52,409 nucleotides of DNA from an uncultured Oscillospiraceae bacterium (GTDB lineage: Bacteria > Bacillota > Clostridia > Oscillospirales > Oscillospiraceae). Numbering within the stretch: the first letter of the stretch is position 1; every line of letters begins with the position of its first letter. Made by a program: the position numbers and the translations under genes. The notes under the pieces are model-generated. The model saw nothing but the letters and a program-made list of their open reading frames with translations, was not told the origin of the DNA and made no database searches. Below, one piece after another: positions 1 to 7,954 of this stretch. Location of the stretch: positions 1 through 52,409 of the forward strand of contig CAKTOX010000012.1 of assembly GCA_934590355.1 (NCBI GenBank), read 5' to 3'.

Positions 1-63
1 GGATTCGAACCCCCGACCTACTGCTTAGAAGGCAGTTGCTCTATCCTGCTGAGCTATTGGCGC
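1..63 (-). tRNA. tRNA-Arg (anticodon TCT), 3' end cut by window edge
   Basis: Read on the minus strand, the acceptor arm GCGCCAA is followed by TAGCTCAG (D arm). The anticodon stem is ACTGC/GCAGT around the seven-base loop CTTCTAA, giving anticodon TCT, and the T arm GGGTTCGAATCC follows. The window begins inside the T arm/acceptor boundary, so the 3' acceptor strand is missing. It lies 15 bp downstream of tRNA-Gly in the same direction, and the two are probably co-transcribed. Confidence 0.93.
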
Positions 64-78
64 ATATTTCCGCTTTGT

Positions 79-152
79 TGGAGCGGGCGATGGGAATCGA
101 ACCCACGTATCCAGCTTGGAAGGCTGGTGTTCTACCATTGAACTACGCCCGC
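79..152 (-). tRNA. tRNA-Gly (anticodon TCC)
   Basis: This is a complete cloverleaf on the minus strand: acceptor GCGGGCG pairs with CGCCCGC. The anticodon stem CCAGC/GCTGG encloses CTTCCAA, giving anticodon TCC. The T arm contains GGTTCGATTCC, and the gene encodes its own TCCA 3' end. It is the first gene of a two-tRNA unit with tRNA-Arg. Confidence 0.96.
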
Positions 153-183
153 AGAACCGTTCCCCACTATATTCAGCCATAAG

Positions 184-212
184 ATAATACCAACAAATTT
201 CCCGCTTGTCAA
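184..212 (-). promoter_or_regulatory. sigma-A-type promoter of the tRNA unit
   Basis: On the minus strand a consensus TTGACA (212-207) is followed after 17 bp by TATTAT (189-184). This is about 30 bp upstream of the tRNA-Gly 5' end, the expected place for a stable-RNA promoter. It was read by eye; there is no transcript evidence. Confidence 0.7.
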
Positions 213-257
213 TATTTTTGCGGGAAAAAATTTTGAAAGTCAAAAAAATAATTACTG

Positions 258-286
258 TTGCTATTTCCGTTTCTTTTCTGTATAAT
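258..286 (+). promoter_or_regulatory. sigma-A-type promoter of the small gene at 324
   Basis: TTGCTA (258-263), a 17-bp spacer and a perfect TATAAT (281-286) lie 37 bp upstream of the start codon at 324, inside an AT-rich stretch. Confidence 0.65.
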
Positions 287-323
287 GCATCTGTTATATA
301 GTTTTCTAAGGAGGTTTGCAAAA

Positions 324-641
324 ATGATTGAATTGACTATGCAGGTCAGTGAGTTCGACTACACCGAAACGCTCGACACTTTTCTGCCCGATTTAATAAA
401 GATCCTTTCCGAAAGCGAGGGCGTCAATCCCCTTATACGCAAGTGCGTCGGCGCATCTCCCGAGTTTTCCAAGAAGATCGTTAAGGGCATCCTTGCGGCG
501 ATGAGCGCAAAGCAGAAGGAAGCGCTCACGGTCAAGTTCCTGAATGTCTACGCCGAGAAGCTCGTTGCTCAGGTCAACGAGGTCGCCGCCAAAAACGGCA
601 TCGTCATCACCCTCGATAACGCAAGAGCGTCGATAAAATAA
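324..641 (+). CDS. small hypothetical protein, 105 aa
   Basis: I do not recognise a family. The ATG at 324 is chosen because AAGGAGG (308-314) precedes it at good spacing and a promoter ends at 286. The open frame continues further upstream, but that part overlaps the promoter. The predicted protein is soluble and mainly helical, with no signal peptide, no membrane segment and no cysteine pair. It is charged with many Lys/Glu, and its middle part (residues 50-90) is rich in Ala/Lys, like a helical bundle. It is a single-gene unit with its own promoter and a strong terminator at 656. Function unknown. Confidence 0.75.
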   Translation: MIELTMQVSEFDYTETLDTFLPDLIKILSESEGVNPLIRKCVGASPEFSKKIVKGILAAMSAKQKEALTVKFLNVYAEKLVAQVNEVAAKNGIVITLDNARASIK

Positions 642-655
642 GCAAAAAAGAGCAT

Positions 656-687
656 AAAAAAACAGCTCCGAGAGGAGCTGTTTTTTT
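656..687. terminator. bidirectional intrinsic terminator
   Basis: A perfect 9-bp stem, AACAGCTCC (661-669) and GGAGCTGTT (674-682), has a GAGA loop. It is flanked by an A run on the left and a T run on the right. It can end the small gene at 324-641 (plus) and the convergent gene at 721-1341 (minus). Confidence 0.85.
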
Positions 688-720
688 ATATTGGCTTGCG
701 GAAGTAAGGCCGTTGACCTA

Positions 721-1341
721 TCAGCCGATCACGAGAGTGTCCATGATGGCGAGCATTTCGGGGTTGGTGCGCAGCTTTATGCGCTCGTCCTCGTTGTCCT
801 CGCCCATGAGTACGACCGTCACGAGGACGTAGTCGGCGGTGGAGTCGGCTGCGGGGAATGCCATGCAGTAGCTGCCGCCGTTGGTGTAGCAGATGCCCTT
901 TGCGCCCTTGAAGCTGACGTGACCGAAGTTCTTGAAGTGCTCGGCTACGGACTGCTCAAGCTCCGCGAAGCCCTCGCCGTGATAGTACGGCGCGTATTCG
1001 ATCTGCATCGCAAAATCGTCGGCGTAGATGACCGCGACGTGCGAGTCGCCGGTGTCGGCCACGAAATCCTCGGACACGACCGCGAACGAGTGCTTATCCG
1101 TGTCGTACACGACGGAGACGGTTATTTCCTTTGCGTCCTTGTAGCCGCTTGAGAAGGTGTATTCTCCGGTCTGAGGCTTTTTGATGGTGAAGCCGTCCTT
1201 TTTGCTGACGACCGTGTTTGCCGCCTTCGGAGCCTTCGCGGGCTTCTCCGCAGCGCCGCCCTTGCCCTTGCCGAGAGCCAGCGCCGTGCCGATGGCAGCA
1301 GCCGCCGCGAGCGGAGCCGCAATAACGAGCCATTTTTTCAT
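721..1341 (-). CDS. exported or membrane-anchored protein of unknown function, 206 aa
   Basis: No family is recognised. The N-terminus has MKK followed by an Ala/Leu-rich hydrophobic stretch (about residues 4-23) without a lipobox cysteine, so a signal anchor or cleavable signal peptide. A Lys/Ala/Pro-rich linker (about 24-45) looks like a wall or periplasm-facing spacer. The remaining 150 residues are beta-rich with alternating hydrophobic positions, and they contain two Cys (in GICYTNGGSYCMAF) that could form a disulfide. The start ATG has GGGAGG 7 bp upstream. It is monocistronic, with its own promoter (1386-1415) and a shared terminator with the convergent small gene. The C-terminal part resembles small lipoprotein-like stress or sensor domains in shape only. 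Confidence 0.8.
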   Translation of the reverse strand: MKKWLVIAAPLAAAAAIGTALALGKGKGGAAEKPAKAPKAANTVVSKKDGFTIKKPQTGEYTFSSGYKDAKEITVSVVYDTDKHSFAVVSEDFVADTGDSHVAVIYADDFAMQIEYAPYYHGEGFAELEQSVAEHFKNFGHVSFKGAKGICYTNGGSYCMAFPAADSTADYVLVTVVLMGEDNEDERIKLRTNPEMLAIMDTLVIG

Positions 1342-1385
1342 TTTTGCTTCCTCCCTTTATATTTGCGATATTTGCCTTTTGAATG

Positions 1386-1415
1386 ATTTTACCCCATTTT
1401 CACGCCGCGCGTCAA
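1386..1415 (-). promoter_or_regulatory. promoter of the exported-protein gene
   Basis: On the minus strand, TTGACG (1415-1410), an 18-bp spacer and TAAAAT (1391-1386) lie 44 bp upstream of the start at 1341. Confidence 0.55.
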
Positions 1416-1444
1416 GGCTTTTCGCCACACTTGGGCACTCGACA

Positions 1445-1475
1445 GAAAAATGCCGCGCCCGAAATGAGCGCGGCA
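1445..1475 (-). terminator. intrinsic terminator of the C39-like peptidase gene
   Basis: An 8-bp GC stem, TGCCGCGC/GCGCGGCA (1451-1458 with 1468-1475), is followed on the minus strand by TTTTT (1450-1446). It is located 50 bp after the stop of the gene at 1524-2306. Confidence 0.8.
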
Positions 1476-1523
1476 GGGGATTTGCTTGTGTTTTCGACGT
1501 TTTTCGCCCTTGCGTCAGGCTGC

Positions 1524-2306
1524 TTACGAGAGGCTCCACAGATTTGAGATCTGAGCGGACAGGCGCTCGTAGCTCCAAACCGCGGCGCTGTTTTCGCGGC
1601 TGTTGGGGTCGTTGACGGAAAAGCCGAGATCGGTGTAGCCGGTGACGACTATGAAATGCCCGGAGGCGGTGAAGTCGCCGGGGCCGAGGGCGAGGATGAG
1701 CACCGCGCCGCCGTCGAGCGCATTTTTCATTGCCTGCTCCCAGAGCGGAAGCTCACGCACCGAAAGCCCGAGCAGCGCTCCGCCCTCGCTTATCAGCGTC
1801 CACGTGCTGCCGTTTCCGGGCACGCAGTAGCCGTTCAGCTCCGCCATGCGAGCAACGTAAAGCGGCGAATACTCGGCGTTTTTCGTCAGATACACCGCCG
1901 CCATGGAAAGGCAGGTCGGGCCGCAGCCGCAGGTGCCTATAAAGCCCGCGCCGTAGGGCTCGTAGCCCCAGCGCTCGTCCCATTGGATAAACAGCGGCAC
2001 GCTGCGGCTGTGCGCCTCGGCAGACAGGTCAATGGCAAAGATCTTGTCCTTGAGCAGAGGATAGTTATAGACATAGTCTATCGTCTGAGGACATTTCTCG
2101 GCGGTCTCCACGAAGCATTCGGGATAATCGCCGCTCGTGCGTATGTGCTCAAGCTTTTCCTCGGCGCTCGGTCCGGCTATTTCCGCATTGCCGCCGCTCG
2201 GCTCGGCTGTGCCCGTATCGCCGCCTTTCGGCGTAAGCACTCCGCAGACGCCGATGATCGCCAAAAAAACGCAGACGGACATACAAAACAAAACGATTTT
2301 TTTCAT
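1524..2306 (-). CDS. secreted C39-like papain-fold cysteine peptidase
   Basis: A 260-aa protein with an N-terminal hydrophobic signal segment (about residues 3-24), then a Gly/Pro/Glu-rich linker and a C39-like domain of the Peptidase_C39_2 type. The catalytic Cys lies in GTCGCGPTCLSMA after the typical QWDERWGY entry motif. The His lies in SGHFIVVTGY, and the following Asp/Asn in SVNDPNS completes the usual triad. Without an attached ABC transporter this family acts outside the membrane, on peptides or wall proteins. Substrate unknown. Of the two tandem ATGs (2309, 2306) I chose the second, because GGAGG lies only 2 bp before the first and 5 bp before the second. It is bounded by terminators on both sides, so it is transcribed alone. 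Confidence 0.85.
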   Translation of the reverse strand: MKKIVLFCMSVCVFLAIIGVCGVLTPKGGDTGTAEPSGGNAEIAGPSAEEKLEHIRTSGDYPECFVETAEKCPQTIDYVYNYPLLKDKIFAIDLSAEAHSRSVPLFIQWDERWGYEPYGAGFIGTCGCGPTCLSMAAVYLTKNAEYSPLYVARMAELNGYCVPGNGSTWTLISEGGALLGLSVRELPLWEQAMKNALDGGAVLILALGPGDFTASGHFIVVTGYTDLGFSVNDPNSRENSAAVWSYERLSAQISNLWSLS

Positions 2307-2324
2307 CATAACCTCCGCTCAAAT

Positions 2325-2366
2325 AAAAAACTCCTGTCTTTGCTGTTAGTTTAGCAAAAGCAGGAG
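2325..2366 (-). terminator. intrinsic terminator of the gltX-RR-HK operon
   Basis: On the minus strand the arms CTCCTG...TTTGCT and AGCAAA...CAGGAG pair around a short loop, followed by TTTTTT (2330-2325). It lies about 50 bp after the histidine-kinase stop and just before the C39 gene. Confidence 0.75.
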
Positions 2367-2419
2367 CTTTAATTATCCGATTGTCCGTATGATATCGTGA
2401 CGGTTTTCGACGGAAAATC

Positions 2420-3532
2420 TTACGATTTTCCTACGGGGAGCGTTACGGTGAATTCGGTCGTGTCGTCGGCGCTGCGGGCGCTTATCGTGCCGCCGTGGAG
2501 CTGCACTATCTGGCTTGCGATGGCAAGTCCGAGCCCTGCGCCGCCCGCGGACGAGCGTGCGGCGTCAAGTCGGTAAAACTGCTCGAATATGCGTTTGAGC
2601 TTTTCCTCGGGTATGGTCGCACCGCTGTTTACGACGCTGACAACGGCGCTGCCGCCGTCAAGCACTGCGTTTATTTTGATCTCCGTGCCGGGGTAGCTAT
2701 ACAGCACCGCGTTGCGCAGAAGATTGTCGAAAACGCGCCGGACCTTGCCCGCGTCGCAGCGGATGGGCATGGTCTCCGGCGCCGTGAGCGAGCAGCCGAG
2801 CTCCTTTTCACGGAGCATCGGCATGAATTCGAAGCGAAGCTGACCGAGAAGCACGGCGAGGTCTATGCTGCTGTACTCGAGGGTGACGGTCGAGAGATTA
2901 AAGCGCGTTATTTCGAAAAATTCGTTTATGAGATCCTCAAGGCGCTCGGCCTTGTCGAGCGTTATGGAGAGGTATTTTTCGCGCAGCTCGGGCGATATCT
3001 CCTGCTCGTCGCGCAGGAGGGTCAGATAGCCGATAACGGATGCCAGCGGCGTTTTGAGGTCGTGCGCAAGATACATGACGAGGTCGTTTTTGCGTGCGGT
3101 CTCCTCGCGCAGGAGGCTTTCCGAGCGCGTGAGAGCGCCTTTTGCCTCGCTCAGCGGCAGCACGAGCTCGCTGGGCAGCTCCTCGGCGGATCTGCTGCCG
3201 AGCATATATTCCCCGGTGACGGAGCCGACCGCGCGAAGCTGCCTGCGCAGCCGTATGCGCGTTGCGATGAAGATAACGACGAGCCAAAACGCGAGGTTTA
3301 TTAAGAGAAGCTGCACGACGAGGCGCTTGACCAGGGACCAATTGATCTCCCGCACGAAGGCGCCGTTCTCCGTGACGTTGTAATAGCAGTAGTTTGCGTC
3401 GAACCATTTGAGCAGAAGCCCGTTCTGATTATAGTCGAAATACGAGACGATGAGCACGATCAGCGCCGCTCCCACAGCAAAGCAGCCCAAGAGCTTTAAA
3501 ACGGAGAGGAGCGTATTATTTTTCGATCTCAT
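2420..3532 (-). CDS. membrane sensor histidine kinase (VanS/PhoR-like)
   Basis: About 370 aa. Two membrane segments (roughly residues 12-32 and 68-92) enclose a short extracytoplasmic loop. A HAMP-like linker, a HisKA domain with the phospho-acceptor His in LAHDLKTPLASVIGYL, and an HATPase_c domain follow. The HATPase_c domain has the N box DNLLRNAVLY and the G box GGAGLGLAIA. It phosphorylates the response regulator encoded just upstream, which it overlaps. The start is uncertain: GTG at 3541 or ATG at 3532 are in the same frame, and the ATG has GGTGTGGG-like pairing upstream. The small extracellular loop suggests sensing at or in the membrane, as in cell-envelope stress kinases. Signal unknown. 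Confidence 0.9.
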   Translation of the reverse strand: MRSKNNTLLSVLKLLGCFAVGAALIVLIVSYFDYNQNGLLLKWFDANYCYYNVTENGAFVREINWSLVKRLVVQLLLINLAFWLVVIFIATRIRLRRQLRAVGSVTGEYMLGSRSAEELPSELVLPLSEAKGALTRSESLLREETARKNDLVMYLAHDLKTPLASVIGYLTLLRDEQEISPELREKYLSITLDKAERLEDLINEFFEITRFNLSTVTLEYSSIDLAVLLGQLRFEFMPMLREKELGCSLTAPETMPIRCDAGKVRRVFDNLLRNAVLYSYPGTEIKINAVLDGGSAVVSVVNSGATIPEEKLKRIFEQFYRLDAARSSAGGAGLGLAIASQIVQLHGGTISARSADDTTEFTVTLPVGKS

Positions 3533-4199
3533 ATCCCACACCCCATACGGTTTTTACAAACCTCGGCTTTCTCGGCGGCTCGTGCATTTTCTCGCGCAGT
3601 CGGCCGATGTGCGCCATGACGGTGTTGCTGCTCGCCGAGAGATATTTTTCCTTCCACACGGCACGGAAAAGCTCCTCGGAGGTAACGACGCGCCCGGCGT
3701 TCTCGCACAGATACCACAGAATGTCGAATTCCGTCGGCGTGAGGCTGAGAGCCTCGCCGAACAGCAGACACTTGCGGCTTTGTTTATTTATCGTGAGGCC
3801 GCGGATATCCCGTTCAAAGTCCGTATCCACCGCGCGGCGGCAGCGGCGCAGAACGGTCTTGACGCGCGCCGTCAGCTCCAGCGGGTTAAAGGGCTTTGTT
3901 ATGTAGTCGTCCGCGCCTATGGTAAGACCGAGAATTTTGTCGGAATCGGTCACGCGCGCCGTCAGCATTATAACGGGAAACGAGTGCTTATCGCGTATGC
4001 GCCTGAGCAGGGTGAAGCCGTCGGTGTCGGGCAGCATAACGTCAAGCACCGCAAGAGCGGGCTCGCCGCCGTCGATATCGCGGAGCGCCTGCTCGCCCGT
4101 TTGGAACTTTTTCACCTCGTAGCCGTCGTTTTCAAGGTACAGCCCGATGAGATCGGCTATCTCCCTTTCGTCATCGACGACAATGATCTTATCGGCCAT
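3516..4199 (-). CDS. OmpR/PhoB-family response regulator
   Basis: 227 aa. The receiver domain (1-120) has the acidic pair in VDDERE, the phospho-acceptor Asp in VLDVMLPDTDG, a Thr/Ala switch region (MLTAR) and the conserved Lys in TKPF. The C-terminal winged helix (about 130-225) has the typical LTPTEFDILWYL and VWGVGYEIEK ends. The start ATG overlaps the gltX stop by one base (TAATG), which implies translational coupling. A further-upstream in-frame start would lie inside gltX and is not needed. Partner of the overlapping kinase at 2420-3532. Target genes are not visible. Confidence 0.93.
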   Translation of the reverse strand: MADKIIVVDDEREIADLIGLYLENDGYEVKKFQTGEQALRDIDGGEPALAVLDVMLPDTDGFTLLRRIRDKHSFPVIMLTARVTDSDKILGLTIGADDYITKPFNPLELTARVKTVLRRCRRAVDTDFERDIRGLTINKQSRKCLLFGEALSLTPTEFDILWYLCENAGRVVTSEELFRAVWKEKYLSASSNTVMAHIGRLREKMHEPPRKPRFVKTVWGVGYEIEK

Positions 4200-5674
4200 T
4201 ATCCGACTGCCTTTTCGAGCTTTTCGATGCCGACGCGCATTCTGCGCAGGGTCTCGTCCTTGCCGAGAATGCGGCAGATCTCGACCGCGCCGCCGGGGGT
4301 CACCGCCTTGCCGGCCGCGGCGATGCGAACGGGCCACATGACCTTTGCGTTTTTGCATTCAAGCTTCTCCGCCATGCCGGTCATCGCGGCGAGGATATTC
4401 TCGTCCGTCCAGGCGTCGATGTCCTCGAAAACGGGGAGCATCACGCGCAGCATCTCAAGAGAGCCGGCCTCGTCGGTCTTGCTCTTTTTATGAATGTAAA
4501 GCGCGGTGTCGTATTCAGGCAGCGCGTCGAAGAAATCGAGCTTTTCGGGAATGTCGGTCAGGACCTCGGTGCGCTGCTGCAAAAGCGCGGCGATGGCGGC
4601 GGGGTCGATGGCGGGGCTTTTGACCGCCTGACGGATGAAGGGCTCGGCAGCCTTTGCAAAGGCCTCGGGGCTCATCGCGCGGATGTATTCCGCGTTAAAA
4701 TACCTGAGCTTTTCAATGTCGAAAATTGCGGGGGACTTGGAGATGCCCTTGATGTCGAATATCTCGGCAAGCTCCTGCATGGTGAATATCTCGCGCTCGC
4801 CGCCGGGGCTCCAGCCGAGCAGCGCAACGTAGTTGACAACGGCGTCGGTGAGATAGCCCTGTGCTATAAGATCCTCATACGAGGGGTCGCCGTGGCGCTT
4901 TGACATTTTGTTGTGAGCATCGCGCATGACGGGGGAGCAGTGGACGTATGCGGGGATCTCCCAGCCGAAGCCCTCGTACAGCAGATTGTACTTGGGCGAC
5001 GAGGACAGATACTCCGAGCCGCGCACGACGTGGGTGATGCCCATGAGGTGGTCGTCAATGACGTTTGCGAAGTTATATGTCGGCAGACCGTCGCGCTTTA
5101 TGAGCACCTGGTCGTCAAGCGTGGAGTTCTCAACGGTGATGTCGCCGAAAATCTCGTCGTGGAAGGTCGTGCTTCCCTCGGCGGGGATCCTCTGACGCAC
5201 GACGAAGGGCTCGCCCGCGGCGACGAGAGCGTCGCTTTCCTCGCGCGAGAGGGCGCGGCAGGGGTCGGCTGCCTTTTCAAAGCCCTCGGTCTCCTCCTGC
5301 TTTTCGCAGAAGCAGCGATAGGCGTGGCCATTCTCGATGAGAAGCTCGGCGTATTTGCCGTAAAGTCCGCGGCGCTCGGTCTGAACGTAGGGGCCGACGG
5401 GGCCGCCGACGTCGGGACCCTCATCGTGGCTGAGCCCGCACTCTGCCATGGTGCGGTAGATGACGTCCACGGCGCCCTCAACGTAGCGCTCCTGATCGGT
5501 GTCCTCAATGCGCAGGATGAACTTTCCGCCGGCATGACGGGCGATGAGCCAGGTGTACAGAGCCGTGCGCAGGTTGCCTACGTGCATATATCCCGTGGGA
5601 CTGGGGGCAAATCTCGTGCGTACCTCGCCCTTGGGTATGCGCGCCTCCATTTCCTCAAACCAGGTCATATCCAT
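4199..5674 (-). CDS. gltX: glutamyl-tRNA synthetase
   Basis: 491 aa, normal length for bacterial GluRS. It is a class I fold with the HIGH-type motif HVGN in FAPSPTGYMHVGN (about residues 20-32) and KMSKRHGD as the KMSKS loop. A Cys-containing zinc-knuckle-like segment (YRCFCEKQ) is present. It charges tRNA-Glu; in many Firmicutes the enzyme is non-discriminating and also makes Glu-tRNA-Gln, which cannot be decided here. The start ATG at 5674 is preceded by CGGAGGAAAT at ideal spacing; the longer open frame upstream covers the promoter and is rejected. First gene of an operon with a two-component system, an uncommon arrangement. Confidence 0.97.
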   Translation of the reverse strand: MDMTWFEEMEARIPKGEVRTRFAPSPTGYMHVGNLRTALYTWLIARHAGGKFILRIEDTDQERYVEGAVDVIYRTMAECGLSHDEGPDVGGPVGPYVQTERRGLYGKYAELLIENGHAYRCFCEKQEETEGFEKAADPCRALSREESDALVAAGEPFVVRQRIPAEGSTTFHDEIFGDITVENSTLDDQVLIKRDGLPTYNFANVIDDHLMGITHVVRGSEYLSSSPKYNLLYEGFGWEIPAYVHCSPVMRDAHNKMSKRHGDPSYEDLIAQGYLTDAVVNYVALLGWSPGGEREIFTMQELAEIFDIKGISKSPAIFDIEKLRYFNAEYIRAMSPEAFAKAAEPFIRQAVKSPAIDPAAIAALLQQRTEVLTDIPEKLDFFDALPEYDTALYIHKKSKTDEAGSLEMLRVMLPVFEDIDAWTDENILAAMTGMAEKLECKNAKVMWPVRIAAAGKAVTPGGAVEICRILGKDETLRRMRVGIEKLEKAVG

Positions 5675-5714
5675 AATATTTCCTCCGAAACTTATATAAT
5701 AAATTGATAGTAAC

Positions 5715-5743
5715 AGTGTAAATTGGATTTTGGCAGTTGTCAA
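5715..5743 (-). promoter_or_regulatory. promoter of the gltX operon
   Basis: On the minus strand, TTGACA (5743-5738), 17 bp and TACACT (5720-5715), 41 bp upstream of the gltX start. Its -35 hexamer overlaps the -35 hexamer of the divergent trpS promoter. Confidence 0.65.
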
Positions 5744-5765
5744 GTGAGAGTTAAAATGGTAAAAT
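5737..5765 (+). promoter_or_regulatory. promoter of trpS-tagO-mnaA
   Basis: TTGTCA (5737-5742), 17 bp and TAAAAT (5760-5765), 43 bp upstream of trpS. It is placed back to back with the gltX promoter, so the two -35 elements occupy the same five base pairs. Confidence 0.65.
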
Positions 5766-5807
5766 GATAAATTGAATTATTGGCGTTAGCTTTAGGAGAC
5801 AATAAAA

Positions 5808-6818
5808 ATGGAAGAGATAAAAAAGAAAATCATGCTGTCGGGCATCCAGCCCTCGGGAGATCTGCATCTGGGCAATTATCTGGGCGCGGTAAGAAACTGG
5901 GGAGCAAGAGCGGAGGAATTTGACTGCTACTACTTCATGGCGGATCTGCACACGCTCACCGTGCGTCAGGACCCCAAGCTGCTGCGCCGCCGCAGCCTTG
6001 AGCAGCTTGCTCAGTACATCGCCTGCGGCATCGACCCCGAGAAAAACGTGCTGTTTCTCCAGAGCCACGTGCACGAGCACGCGGAGCTCGGCTGGATACT
6101 CAATTGCTACACCATGTTCGGCGAGCTGAGCCGCATGACCCAGTTTAAGGACAAATGCGCGAAAAATGCCGACAATATAAACGGCGGCCTGTTCACCTAC
6201 CCCAGCCTCATGGCGGCGGATATCCTGCTGTATCAGGCGGACTTCGTGCCCGTCGGCGAGGATCAGCGCCAGCACTGCGAGCTGACCCGCGACATCGCCG
6301 TGCGCTTTAACAACATTTACGGCGAGACCTTCAAGGTCCCCGAGGCATACGTTCCCAAGGCGGGCGCGCGTGTTATGGGCCTTGCAAATCCCTCCGCGAA
6401 GATGAGCAAATCCGACCCCAACGGCTGCGTTTTCCTCATGGAGAAGCCCGAGGACATCGCGCGCAAGTTCAAGCGCGCCGTTACGGACTCCGACACGGAA
6501 AACTGCGTGCATTTCGATATGCAGAACAAGCCCGGCGTGTCCAACCTCATGAATATCTACTCCGCCGTGACGGGCGAGAGCTTTGAGGAAATCGAGCGCG
6601 AGTTTGCCGGCAAGGGCTACGGCGCATTCAAGCCCGCCGTCGGCGACGCCGTCATCGAGACCCTGCGTCCCATCCGCGAGGAGGCGACCCGCCTTCTGGA
6701 GGACAAGCAGTATCTGTGCAGCGTCTACACCGAGGGCGCACAGCGAGCGAGCGTCATCGCGCGCAAGACCCTGCGCAAGGTCTATAAGAAGGTCGGACTT
6801 GTCGAAAAGCCGTTTTAA
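5808..6818 (+). CDS. trpS: tryptophanyl-tRNA synthetase
   Basis: 336 aa, typical bacterial TrpRS length. It is a class I synthetase with GIQPSGDLHLGNYLGA (HIGH-type motif) at about residues 13-28 and KMSKS in SAKMSKSDPNG. The active-site helix and the segment VGEDQRQHCELTRDIA are standard. It charges tRNA-Trp for translation. AGGAG precedes the ATG at 5808. Unlike many Firmicutes trpS genes it has no visible T-box leader, although a Trp T-box exists elsewhere in this window (28412-28690). Followed after 29 bp by tagO, probably in one transcript. Confidence 0.97.
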   Translation: MEEIKKKIMLSGIQPSGDLHLGNYLGAVRNWGARAEEFDCYYFMADLHTLTVRQDPKLLRRRSLEQLAQYIACGIDPEKNVLFLQSHVHEHAELGWILNCYTMFGELSRMTQFKDKCAKNADNINGGLFTYPSLMAADILLYQADFVPVGEDQRQHCELTRDIAVRFNNIYGETFKVPEAYVPKAGARVMGLANPSAKMSKSDPNGCVFLMEKPEDIARKFKRAVTDSDTENCVHFDMQNKPGVSNLMNIYSAVTGESFEEIEREFAGKGYGAFKPAVGDAVIETLRPIREEATRLLEDKQYLCSVYTEGAQRASVIARKTLRKVYKKVGLVEKPF

Positions 6819-6847
6819 AATACAGAAAAATTCGGAGAGATTAAAAT

Positions 6848-7954
6848 ATGATCGATCTCAGCATTGACGCGTGGAAGAGCATCCTGCTGGCGCTTGCCGT
6901 CGCGTTTGTAATATCCTTTGCGGTGACTCCGGTGGTCAGCTCCTTCGCCAAGAAGGTCGGCGCCATCGACGTTCCCGACCATAAGCGTCACATTCATTCC
7001 CACCCGATACCCCGCATGGGCGGTCTTGCGATATTCATAGGCTTCCTGCTGGCGGTGCTGCTGTTTGCGCAGATAACCCCACAGGTGCGCGGTATCCTGC
7101 TGGGCGCCATTCTCATCGTCGTTGTCGGCGCGATCGACGACGTGATGAACCTCAATGCGTGGCTCAAATTCAGTATTCAGATACTTGCGGCCGTCATCGC
7201 GGTGCTTTCAGGCGTCATAATAAACGTCGTTTCAAACCCCCTGCTCATAACGAGCGAGCAGGCGGTCACTATCGGCATCCTCGCCGTGCCCGTCACCATA
7301 CTGTGGATAGTCGGCGTCACCAACTCCGTCAACCTCATCGACGGACTTGACGGACTTGCCTGCGGCGTTTCGGCAATTGCGGCGATGTCCATGCTCGTCG
7401 TGTCGCTGCTCGTTTCCGATGCGAACGTAAACGTCGCGGTCATTCTCGCGGCGCTCGTGGGCGGCTGCCTCGGCTTCATTCCGTATAACCTTAATCCTGC
7501 GAAGATATTCATGGGCGATACGGGCGCACTGATGCTCGGCTACATCATGGCGACGGTCTCCGTCATCGGAATGTTCAAATTCTATGCCATCGTGACCTTC
7601 GTGCTGCCGGTGCTGGCGCTTGCCGTTCCGCTGTCGGACACCATATTCGCCTTCACGCGCCGCATCCTGCGCGGTCAAAGCCCCTTCCATGCCGACAGAG
7701 GACATTTCCACCATAAGCTGCTAGACATGGGACTCAATCAAAAGCAGGCGGTCGCGGTGCTCTACGCCGTTTCCGCGATCCTCGGCCTTGCCGCGGTGCT
7801 TTTGACCTCGACCGGAATTATGAGAGTCGTCGTTGCGGTGATCGCCTTTGCCATCGCCGTGTTTATCTGGCTGTTCGTGTTCAGAAACAACAAAAATATC
7901 CATCCGCTGACGCATGAAAAGCCGGCGGAGGAATCGGAGGGCGAAAATGAGTAA
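6848..7954 (+). CDS. tagO: undecaprenyl-phosphate GlcNAc-1-phosphate transferase (TagO/WecA type)
   Basis: 368 aa, polytopic with about ten hydrophobic segments. Hallmarks of the MraY/WecA superfamily are present: DHKRHIHSHPIPRMGG near the N-terminus, the Asp pair in GAIDDVMNL, NLIDGLDGLACG, the catalytic MGDTGALMLGY, and HADRGHFHHKLLDMG. It transfers GlcNAc-1-phosphate to undecaprenyl phosphate at the inner membrane face, the first step of teichoic-acid linkage units or other wall glycopolymers. It overlaps mnaA by 8 bp, which makes the next sugar nucleotide precursor and supports the wall-polymer role. The hydrophilic C-terminal tail (KPAEESEGENE) is unusual but short. Confidence 0.94.
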   Translation: MIDLSIDAWKSILLALAVAFVISFAVTPVVSSFAKKVGAIDVPDHKRHIHSHPIPRMGGLAIFIGFLLAVLLFAQITPQVRGILLGAILIVVVGAIDDVMNLNAWLKFSIQILAAVIAVLSGVIINVVSNPLLITSEQAVTIGILAVPVTILWIVGVTNSVNLIDGLDGLACGVSAIAAMSMLVVSLLVSDANVNVAVILAALVGGCLGFIPYNLNPAKIFMGDTGALMLGYIMATVSVIGMFKFYAIVTFVLPVLALAVPLSDTIFAFTRRILRGQSPFHADRGHFHHKLLDMGLNQKQAVAVLYAVSAILGLAAVLLTSTGIMRVVVAVIAFAIAVFIWLFVFRNNKNIHPLTHEKPAEESEGENE

